In this document: piece by piece, positions 1 through 11,200 of the stretch | How the letters are laid out: every line of letters begins with the position of its first letter | Numbering within the stretch: position 1 is the stretch's first letter | Assembly: GCA_963681505.1 (NCBI GenBank) | Contig: OY811976.1 | Coordinates: 5,880,003-5,944,002, forward strand | Direction of reading: 5' to 3' | Source of the DNA: Eunapius fragilis | Lineage: Eukaryota > Porifera > Demospongiae > Spongillida > Spongillidae | Length of the DNA: 64,000 nucleotides | Program-made: the position numbers and the translations under genes | Notes under the pieces: model-generated | Told to the model about the DNA's origin: nothing | Database searches by the model: none | What the model saw: only the letters and a program-made list of their open reading frames with translations

Positions 1-639
1 GATCTATGAGCGCTATTATATGCAACTTTCAGAATTTTTGAACTGTGCGCAATAATTTATTTTCGCCATAGACCAAGTTATAGGATTGCGGGAGATGCGT
101 TAACCATGCATGCAAAGACCGTTTTATCAGCCTGAAGTGTGAATGTTTAATATGATTCAATCGCATGCCATATCTCTTTTCAGATGTACTATGAGTGATA
201 GGGTTAGTGTATATGGTTAGAACTCGAAGAACTGTTTCAGCACTCTAGAGTTAAAATGTAATGTTCATCCACTGGATGGTATATGACAATGACAATGGGA
301 TACAAAGTTGCACATTTGGCAGTGATTGTGCAGTGGCAAATGTTATATATGGGCTAACCAAGATGCGATTTAAACAGGGCACAGGAGACACAAGTGCCAT
401 TTTAAAGCACATTTTGCGTTGTGAAAATATTAAACCTGGACTGTTATTCGATATGTGATTCAATGTTTTATTTTATTTGGCTGGAGGTTTTATGATCAAA
501 GAGAGATTATTGTATTGTCTGCAAAATATGTGTTACTGCAAAAACAGTTAGAAGTCTAGCTTTTAATCAGAAATAATATCTTATTTAATGATAAACAGAA
601 TATACTTCAGCTAAGAGTACTAGGGTTGATTGGAAAATT

Positions 640-1563
640 CACCACTGGGCCTTGGATGAGATCTTTTATAGTAATAATGAACCTGATGTAAGGGTAACCT
701 TGAATTGGTTCCCATGATTAAGATGTGCACAATAACATTGGGGGACCTGATACAGAAACCAACTTTCTTTCTAATTGCAACATCAGATGTCTTTGGAGAA
801 AAGCTAAGTGAAAGGATGAGACTCTACTGTGTTTGCTAGCACAATTATCAAGTGATGAGGAATCCCAATTTATGAAATTGGCTGTAAGACGCACTCTTGA
901 AGTTCTTGAGCATCAGCTGGAGCCATACTTGCATGGTTCTCTCAATTACCCACGAAAAGAAATTCTAGTAAGAATTCAAGCCGCTCCATTGCATAATATG
1001 CTATCTGAACAGACCCTGGGTCTTGTCGATTACCATGTTCATCATGCTCCTAATGCTAATATAGGCTTCATTGATGGGAAGGCGAAAGTACAAAAAATCA
1101 AACACTCTCCTGACTTCAGGGCAAAGCTGATAAAAACTTATATTGTTTGAACAAGATATACATGGCAGCAAAGAAAAGACTTCAGGACGAACAAAAGAAG
1201 CTAGATAAAGTTTCAAGAGGCAAAACTGAAAAAAAGTAAAGTCTATACTTGCTAATGAATGCAAAATAGAAAAAACATTTCCTCAAATCTCAACAGATAC
1301 ATTGGAATGTATAAAAAAATAGTTGTTGTAAACCCTTCATAGTTAGGTAAATTCATAGAACAGGAGTGGAACACGTCACCTGGAATGAGCAAAAAATTTA
1401 ATGGAAAAGTGCTGTCTGTAAAGAACAGTTTAAAACGAGGTACTAAATTAATTATTTCATATTGGACAGTGGAAGTAACTGAAGATGATGGAGAAGATGA
1501 ATCTATAACTTTGGTGCAGTTTGTTACTGATGTAATTCACAAAGATTTAGTTGCGCTTGTGTA
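640..1563 (+). pseudogene. Degenerate multi-copy, probably transposon-associated coding remnant
   Basis: The longest open stretch runs from about 812 to 1150 and ends at a TGA. It begins with acidic and helical sequence (SSDEESQFMKLAVRRTLEVL) and ends near FIDGKAKV. A second open stretch in another frame (about 1386-1561, KFNGKVLSVKN...LVQFVTDVIHKDL) stops at a GTAAGT. It resembles the small beta-rich tail that often closes transposon-borne proteins of corals and sponges. A third fragment at about 622-705 (RVDWKIHHWALDEIFYS) is in another frame again. No ATG in the main frame gives a plausible start. I do not recognise a named family; broken frames make a dead or poorly spliced transposon gene most likely. 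Confidence 0.35.
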
Positions 1564-2423
1564 AGTCTGTACTATTCATTTGCTTTTATTTTTAAATACA
1601 TATTACAGATTTTATGTATTGTAAATGTACTCCAATGTCTTTCAGATCATTTATTACCTGGGGTAATTTGATCTTTAATTTATTTCAAACATTCAAGCGG
1701 ACGTCAAAAACTTAGTTTTATACATAATACATCGATAAATGCATGTTGAAATTCCACTACATTTAACTTATAAGGAAATAGTATTTCTTCCCTAATGCAC
1801 ATTCTTTGTGTAGGCCTACAACATGCCATTCTCCATATAAAATTTGGAATTGAAATGTTGAAAGACAAAAATCGTATGACCGTTTGAATATAGTCATTAC
1901 GGGGATCATAATATCTCCGCATCAATTACCATATATACATTGTTTTATCGGTACTTAAAGGCCCGTTTCTCCGGTTAGGATTAAGCTACAAAAAAGATAA
2001 AAACTGTTTTGAAAACCATTCAATACGGGCTTTAAACTGATGCATTTAGTAATGCGTGAAAGATTGTTTGAAACTTTTTGTAAAGTACCTACTTACAGGC
2101 TCTGCATACATGTTTCACTTGATTCAATAGATTCTTGATATTTGAGCTGTCTTCAAATTGATCCCCAAAGGGAGTGAGGGTCCTTTAAAGGGATGGAGGG
2201 ATGGATGTCTTTACTAGTTAGTTGAATGCTTTCATATTTAGTTTCGTTACCTTCCCATAGGTTTGGTAGTGTCCACTTTATGCTGATGAGTACTGAGCAC
2301 AGCTTCAGTACAGGGTCAGCCCAACTCCAGTACCTTGATGAGCATCTTAGCATTGTGGACTGTTCCAACACACCATAGCTGCATGTTATTTGCTGGTCAC
2401 AGGTGATGAATTGTCTTGCTTTG

Positions 2424-2431
2424 TATGTGTT

Positions 2432-2523
<92 letters not shown>
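2424..2523. repeat. (GT)n microsatellite, about 100 bp
   Basis: Near-perfect GT dinucleotide run. Long open frames across it on both strands encode only Cys/Val or Thr/His repeats and are not genes. Confidence 0.97.
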
Positions 2524-2527
<4 letters not shown>

Positions 2528-3085
2528 GGCACTGCAAACTGGCTTCATTATATTTCACTCATTCCATGTTACCTCCGGTCCCATTGTCCTCTCCTCCCCA
2601 TCACTCCTCCCTTACCTTCTAATCATACCAATTCCCATAACCACAGTCCATTGTCATTGACAGCATTAACATTAATTGGGTGATCCCAGATGGGGACCAG
2701 CCAGTTGCCCTTCTTCTAAGGTCCACTGTGGAACCATTGCTGAAGGTTATTCATTCTATGCACCTATACATGCATCATGCATGACCATGTGATAGCCACA
2801 TATATAATTTTGCATTCTCATGAGCCTCTCAGTGGTGACCCACAAATGTAAAAATCCATAGTGTGAAGTGTGGGTCCCCATTAGAAGTATATACGTGCAG
2901 TGCTTAATACATGTGTGTATTCGTTGGTGTGTTCTACAACCTGAAGCTTGGGGACTAGTATACGATCAAATTTAGTTTTAGAGTTTGCAAACTACATGTA
3001 TATGTACTACACACATATACACCAAGTACAATCATAGTACACCTATATCATCAGTACAAAATGAAATTTAGTAGAGCATCAACTT

Positions 3086-4210
3086 TCATTTGTCTGGAAC
3101 ACATTTTTCATTTTGCCAACTTTTGTACACATAATAGCCTTCCAACTCAGCTGGATTGACAGGTCCCTTACCACAAAGAATCTCAATAACTTCTTTCTAT
3201 AGTATTATAATAAATTCTTTATTAATATGGCATCTCACAAGAGTAAACTGACCTCAATGGGCGTTGTTATTTTTCCAGTAGCCACTGTTACCTCAAATCT
3301 ATTGCTTACATTATCACAAGGCAACATTCCCTCTTTCATGTAATAAATTAGTTGAAAAAGAATGTGCCCAAGTTTATAAAAATCATGGTCACATAATTTA
3401 TTTAAGCCTGTTGCACCTGTTATGAATAAATAAACATATATTGGTGAGTTACAAAATAAATGCTTCCTTACTATTTTGATTTTCATGCACAACCGCTCTA
3501 GTGAAGTCACCTATCTTGAACTCGAGGCCGCTGCTCTTTGTTACAAAAATGTTCTCAATGATGAGATCTCCATGATAAATACAATATTCATGAAGATTTG
3601 ACAGCGCATTGAATAGCTACATGTATGTATGAGCAGAGTCAATGTAAAAGAATTGAATTATTTACCTGATTAAATATGTCACGAATATCAATTTTCTGTT
3701 CTTTTCGATCTTCAATTGTTTCTTTTCTTTCCAGCCATTCTCTCAGATTACCAAGTTCACAATACTCTGTTTTAATACATCTAAAATTAGAACGGTCCAC
3801 TTGTATTCCGAATCTGAGGGTGCAAAATTAGAAAAATAATGATACTGCAGTGATTTACATGCCAGAGCTAATCTGTGCTGCACTTTTCAAATCTGTTCCA
3901 TGGCAACAATTCTCTCTTCTTCCAATCTGGTGGCGGCGTTTCTAGCCAGGTGTCATAGTATTTTACAATCCCAGTGATTGTTTTATCTCGTACTTTTGTT
4001 AGTGCTTTTAGTTCAAGATTATTAGCACCACCTAAACTACATCAACAATTACATAAAACAGCATAGGAAAGAAAAGCAATATGACTTACACTTGGAATGT
4101 TTTAATAGCACATATTGTTCCATCTCCATGATATTTAGCTCTAATAACCACTGATGATTTGCCTGAACCCACATATTCTAAATCCTCGTATTCATTTTCC
4201 AATCTTCTGT
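3086..4210 (-). CDS. PERK/eIF2AK-like (pseudo)kinase exons
   Basis: Six exons with introns of 49-95 bp. Glycine loop VGSGKSSVV and the beta3 lysine in CAIKTF are present. The segment GIVKYYDTWLETPPPDW is the signature I associate with the PERK/eIF2-alpha kinases (they carry RYFNAWLE.PPE.W here), and CELGNLREWLERKETIEDR matches the family's helix-D region. The catalytic loop reads YHGDLIIENIF, so HRD is HGD with Asp and Asn kept. The metal-binding motif reads GDFT instead of DFG. After it the protein passes almost at once to DHDFYKLGHILFQL (helix F). The usual activation loop and the SPE/APE motif are missing, and the C-lobe ends about 70 residues later. Ligand binding without efficient catalysis is likely, but this is inference. 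Confidence 0.72.
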
Positions 4211-5170
4211 CTACAAAAAGAATAAAATAGAACAGGCCAAACAAAACTTTTATAATGAAGAGTTACTAGTCTTTTATCTACAGCAGCTGCCCATGTTACA
4301 TGTAAATATGATGGTATGGATTTTTGACCCTGGTGAATGCATTAATAAATTCACATAACTATATCTTTGGCCTATCGACTTCTTATATGAAATAGCACCA
4401 TATCTATACGTTTTTTCTCTCATATCTTTTCTGAATCACTACTGAGGGGACATCTACCAATCGAATGTAAGCTAATTTTGGTGGTGTAGATTTAAATAAA
4501 CTTAATGTTTAATCTCCCGCAATAAATAAGGATGGTGACCACTTTCTAAAAGAATGATGTATTCTTGATGCTTTGTTTTATATTATTAGTGATTCACTAG
4601 ATTCAAGATCATACAGATCAGTGATACTGCCGCGATTAAAACAGGTTTGGCTTGCTCAAAAACCGGTATTACAGTGCAAATACGGCGAAACCGCCATTTG
4701 CCGCTGGCGATATTGTAGTGAGCAAATTAACTCAAAGCGACGTATGGCAAGGAAGGACAGGCTTCTGGTAGCTCTAGGAGTAGAATATACAATGACAGAT
4801 GGATCTGTGGAACAATATCCACGGTTTCAACAATCTATACGCTCACGTACCGGCCATGCAGTATACTTCCAAAGATCGAAGCGATTGCATACACTCGAAA
4901 GCGTCAAACTAAGTAACCCTGCTTAGATACCGAGGGAGCCACAGAAAGCGACGGATGTAGTTTCTCAGTACGGGTGGATGACATACATGTAGGCCTATAG
5001 GTGACCAAAGCGGCAGCACTGCATGATTCGTCAAATGACAGTGACAGCGACGGCAACAGTAGGCTTAGGCAATGGCGTGGTCTCCTCTCGAATCTGATTA
5101 ATTGGGACTAAGCTACAGTAAGCTCGAACACATATCGTATGGCAAATGGAAATGCTTCCTAGATCTCCCG

Positions 5171-5206
<36 letters not shown>

Positions 5207-8200
5207 TTCAATGCACCGTTGTATATGGTACTGTACTCAATGATGGAACTAGCACACCGTTCGATGGAGCGGCGGCAGAGCACTCACATGCAGTGCACGT
5301 GGTTTCAGTGAGGCTAGGGTACGTCCATGCTGGCGTTTGAGCAGAAGCAAGTATCTACATCAGTACACGTCATTATACAAATGCTTGATATTAATTTTTA
5401 AGCGTTATGGTGTAAATAAGCATAACTTATTAACCACAAGTTATTTCTTCGACGAATCAGGTTGTGAGTATAGCTGGATCAACTGGCTATCAGAGAAAAT
5501 CAAAAGTTTTAAAACTATTTTGGTTTTTATGGTCAATAATCTCTACTGTTGTGATCCTTATTTAAGGATGGTGTCAATCCTGAAGTAAGGATGTGCCACT
5601 TCCTCCCTGTTTTACCACAAGGACGTTGATCATATTGACATCATTTAAAGTTTGTTATGGAGGCTAATCAGTATACAATTGACTAATAGCCTTTATTTTA
5701 TCTTGCTTACTTGGTTAGCAAAAATATGCAATGTAAAAGATGATCCTTATTTAAGGATAATGACATCCTTAAATAAGGATTTTTCCCTGGAGATTAAACA
5801 TTAAAGCAAAGTGGAATTAGTTATGGCGGTAGACAATCAGCATTATACACACACAACAAAGGATCTCAGCGAGCGCCTTCTCAGAGGTCTCTATCCACCC
5901 ACACGTTATTGTGCATAATGAGTCTTTTGTGTTCTTTGTTTACTGTTGGTGTCATGTACATATATATACACACATGCTATGTTCTCTATTACATCGATCT
6001 GCATTACAAGTTATCTATAATTGTTATTCTGATAAAGCAACGCGTCCCTTAGCTGCGCTACTACCCAGGCCCTTTCCCTGTATCCAAATCCTTGCGTGCC
6101 AAGAGCACAACAGAATTTTTATAAGAAATGTTGAGCACTGTGGGGTAGAAATCTTACACTTGTCTTGAGGATGCTTGTTGACTACCGATAAGAAGTAGAT
6201 GGCTTTTAATCGTTCAGACATTAAGACAATTCTAACATCTGGAGCGTTTCATGGGCCAGTTCCTACATCATTTTAATGATTTCATAAATATATCGATTTC
6301 TATTTTGAACACACAATGTCTCTATGTTTTATTCATATTCCTTACAACATTGGACACTACCTCTAGGGATTCAAAGTTTATGTATTTTCCTGCTGGAATG
6401 CACAGATCACTCCAAAATTTGCATATATCTAGAAAAGTCCATATGTGTATTTAATTGTCCTTATTCATAGGTTTGCAACGTAATTGTCCATGTTTGCACA
6501 TTTCACTGTTTGTTTTATGCCAATGATATCATATGCATCCTAAACATAGATCTGGCTGCTTAAATCATTGGCGAGAAATAGTGCATCCCATTTTGGATAG
6601 CCACATCTTCATATGGGAAAACTAAGAATTAACAATGCAAGGCACATCGATAGTGGCAGGTCTTATATTCATTTGGACACTACTGAAGTGTAATGTAAAT
6701 ATACCACAAAAATGGTGTCCCATTACAAAATGGCCTTGTGTTGAAAATTTCAAATAAAACTTCCTATTATCAACAAATCAAACATAAAGGTATAATCGTT
6801 ACTTACGTCTCCTCCCTACGGATCATACAAAGGGTATTAGGGTATTACACCCATGACTTCTAAAGTCATCTTTATCTGAAGAAGTGTCCAAATTGCTCCA
6901 GAATTGCTATTTATAATAATGACAATTCCCCTTAACTTTACCTGTTACGAACATTAAGTAATTAAACATTTTCAGGTCATATTGCACCAATGATTTCGGT
7001 ACACACTTCTCATACATTGAATGGGATGCAGTTTGCAAATAAACGTTGGCGTGAAAATGTGCAGGAAACTGTTCATGTACTTTGCAAAAAGATTATTAAG
7101 TAGTTTAATCATTCCACATGTAGCTATCTTCCTGTTAACTTTCATGGGACAGTTTCCACGAAACTTGCATCTTGATTGTATTATAATACGCAGTTTGCAC
7201 ATTACTGTGGTCATTGATTTGTTAAACATCTCAGCAAAGCAAAAATTAACTTCGACGTGTATGCAATAAAACATTTCACAATACATAGCATCCAATAATT
7301 TAACATCATACAATTTAACTCACTGTGATGCAACGGCTGCATAGCTATAGGTCTATTTGCTCTTTTGTGTGGATGGAATAAAATCCTAACGCATGTAACA
7401 ACAGCGATAACCAGGAAGAGGAAGACAATGCCAGCAGTAATTCCGCCAATAGCTGTAAATGCAACATGAATGTGGCAATTCAAAAAGCAATTAATTTATG
7501 CCGTGAAATCACTTACTAGCATTAATAATTAATTACCTAGAATGTAGGAACAAGAATACATAATCAACTAATGAATTACTCAGCCCTCAGGCCACCTATC
7601 AAACCAACCACACATATAATTGAAATGATCTATGCGTTCTATTACCATATGTTCCCATGCATTATACACACACCACTTTCTAGAGTGCCAGACAATCATG
7701 CTACTAATTGCATGACCTATTATTGTGTGTGGAAAGCATACCTCCTGGTGAAAGATGTGCTGAGGACGATACTGGTGTGGCTTTGGAAAGAAATTAACAC
7801 AACGATGTTATTGTAACACCCAGAACAAAGTTTATTTACATTGCCATAACAAGCATTTAAAAAGTTATGAATTCAGCTTTTTCAGTTTTATATTTACCTC
7901 AGAAACTAATTGAAATTAAATTTGTTACATGCTAATACACTGCATATGCATATATAGAGAATAACTGATACACATTGAAAATGCTTGAAACACTCATGTA
8001 ACATTATCAGGTAATAAAACCATTAAAAAACGATTTTAAATTGATGCCTGCATCAATACCCTACAAATGGTTACCTTGAAGTAGTACAGTTGATGATAAA
8101 TACGTGTAGCAATTGCCTAAAAAGGTAATGAATCATACAAAATAGTGCATCAGTACATGAAATTCCATTTCATGTACACAGCAAGGCTGCCGGTGAAGCA

Positions 8201-11200
8201 TACCAGCAGCAAACATTATCACGCCAGAATATCCCCCAATTGAACCACCGCAGGTAGCTGTAACAATGGCTTCATACTGGTCACAGAGAGGGGGAGTATT
8301 TATAATGACTTGCAGCTCCATCACTGTGCCATTGAATAGCAGAGTCCCATTTCCCCTCCTGACCACCACAGAATACACCAAGAGGGTTGGGGACAGGGTA
8401 CCAGGGGGTAGACCCCAGGATAACCTGACAGAGGTGCCAGTAGCAAGAGCAGTCAAATTGCTTGGAGTAGTGGGAGAACCTACAAGATGCAATTTGTAAA
8501 AGAGAGTACTGTATAGCGGGTAATTTTCGTGGGGTTAAATTTTCGTGGTTATCGTGGGTTTTTTTTAATCACGAAAATTTAACCCACGAATGTTTGCAAT
8601 TAGTTTGGTTCTTGTCATGCCCATAAAACACGTGTACGCTATATGTACGCATATCGTTAGGACTCCAGCTGTTTTTTGTGAAAGACTAAAATATAAAATG
8701 CAGTATGGCCTTATTTTGCTACTTCAAGAGACAAAATACAGAATTGCCCGATCCTCATGGCCCATTAGCACAGTCCATACCGTCATCCGCTATTGTTGCT
8801 GCCAATTCGAAAGTTATCTCAGTTATGGAGTCGGGTCCTTCAGCAGAACTAGATGTGCACACTAGCAAAATGAAGAGGGGCCAATATGGGAAATATTCTC
8901 CTAACAGAAGGCTATGATTGGAAAGAGAACCGCCGAGCATGGTGGGGTAGCTGCAGTCCGGTATTATATCTCGAGAGGTTTCCAAACTTGAAGGAGAACA
9001 CAGTGAGGGACTGGAGGAATACGTACAGGCTGGATTTGAAGAAGAGAGGAAGGGACAGGTGTGATGAAGTGAGTGAAGGTGGCATTTCCATCAGTGGTCT
9101 TCCACAAAAGAAAGTGGGGGTCCTCTACTTCTTGGTGAAGAGCTTGACAAACAGGTACACTGCTTACTTGACTAGCTTCAGAGAGAGTGGTGCTGTTGTG
9201 AATATAGCCATTACTATGGCTTGTGCTGAAGGTATAGTGCGGAGTGCAAATAGCAACATGCTTGCTGTTAATGCCTATTGTCCTGAGTGTCCACCCGGGG
9301 GTACAATTGGACACCCGGGGGGTACAATTGGACACCCGGGTGGACAGCAAAAAACGTTTTTGCCGTTCGGTCATGGAAGCATAGATTATTTAAATAATCT
9401 ATGATGGAAGGGACCTAGTGGCATTTAACGGTACCGGCTTATAGAACAAGTCTTTCTAGGATCGGGCCGAGATAAGTAAGGCTTAAATCCTTTCGATACC
9501 CGTAAAACGAGCCGTGCTAGCGGACCTATCCATTACGTTCCGTGCGGTACGTACATATCGTATACGAGCTATGTAAGGTACGTTTTTTTTTTTGCCAACG
9601 TTCATACAGATAGTAAAATAGCTATTTCTCTGGACTAGTGTTTGTCAAAAAAAGGTGATAAAGAGTTTTCAGCTGTCTGTTTAGGCCTAAGTTTAAAAGG
9701 TCATGTACGAGTATAGTCTATATGCGTATGTTCTTTTAAACATAGCCCTACCAGCAAACAGACAGCTGAAAGCTCTCTGTCACCTTTTGTTGACAAACAC
9801 TAGTCCAGAGAAACAGCTATTTTACTATCTGTATGATCGTTGACAAAAAAAACTTACCTTACGTAGCTCGTACGTACCGCACGGAGTAATGGATAGGTCC
9901 GCTAGCACGGCTCGTTTTACGGGTATCGAAAGGATTTAAGCCTTACTTATCTCGGCCCGAACCTAGAAAGACTTGTTCTATAAGCCGGTACCGTTAAATG
10001 CCACTAGGTCCCTTCCATGACCGAACGGCAAAAACTCTTTTTGCTGTCCACCCGGGTGTCCAATTGTACCCCCGGGTGGACACTCAGGACAATAGACATT
10101 CATATTCTGATTACAAAGGATTGGGCTAAATCCTTGCTCCAACGAATGGGATTTGTGAAGTGCAGGGCCAGTACCAAAGCCAAAGTCACTGTTGAGGATT
10201 TCAGGAAAGAAAGAGAAATTTCTATTGGATATCAAACCTATTGTCGCTTTAGAGGATATACCATTGGACTTGATTATCAACTGCGACCAAATGGGAATGC
10301 ACTATATCTCAGTTTACTCATGGACAATGGCTAAGGAGGGGTCCAAGAGAATGGAAATCTGTGGAATCGATGATAAAAGGCTAATTACAGCTGTTTTTAG
10401 TTGTTCCATGCTTGGTAATTTTTTACCCGTTTATATCTGGGAAAAACAGACAAGTGTCATCTGTCTTTTCAATTTCAACCAGAGTGGCACATAACTCATT
10501 CTCCTAACCATTGGTCGAACGAGAATACCATGAAAGATTACATCCTAAAAATACTTGTTCCACATATTACTGAAAAAAGGAAACAACTGAAACAATGCAG
10601 TGACCATCGTGCTTTGGTGATATATGACATGTTCAAAGGACACTGTACGCCAGCAATAATAGACCTTCTACAACAAAACAATGTTGACATAGTGTTTGTT
10701 CAAGCAAATTGCACAGACCAGCTGCAACCACTTTATGTTAGTGTAACAAAGCAGCCATGAATTTTATGCATGGCCAGTTCCAAGATGGCATGCCGAACAG
10801 ATTCAGCAGCAAGTAAAGGGGATAATCCTGTCAATTTGAGACTACATGTAAGCATTGTAAAGCCTCTATCGGCTAAGTGGTTTGTTCAGCTCAGTGACTA
10901 TATGAAAAACACCCAAACATTATCAAGAATGGTTATAATCTTTATTTTTATTTAGTTCCCCAGGGGGAACGTAACCGTTGGCCCCCGAAAATCAAATTTT
11001 TCTAAAATGACAAAACTAACACATTAGAACACAATTATGATTACAATAGATGGTTTGTTATTCAGAGTGTGCTCAGTGTGGAACTGTATGTTCCTGATGC
11101 CAGTCCATACATCGGGATCCCCCTACAAATACTGCAGACAAGACAGTAGCAAACCACTTTGTAGCGGAGCTTTGTCGTACCATTTCACCGCGGCGCCTTC

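Noticed and set aside
2153-2683. Thr/His or Cys/Val-rich frames at GT repeats (also 13.1, 31.7, 36.2 and 38.4 kb)
   Set aside because: Translations of dinucleotide microsatellites; no codon constraint.
6790-6960. Extra cytoplasmic exon of the receptor gene ending at GTAAGT near 6806
   Set aside because: No acceptor gives a phase-1 frame that stays open to the donor.
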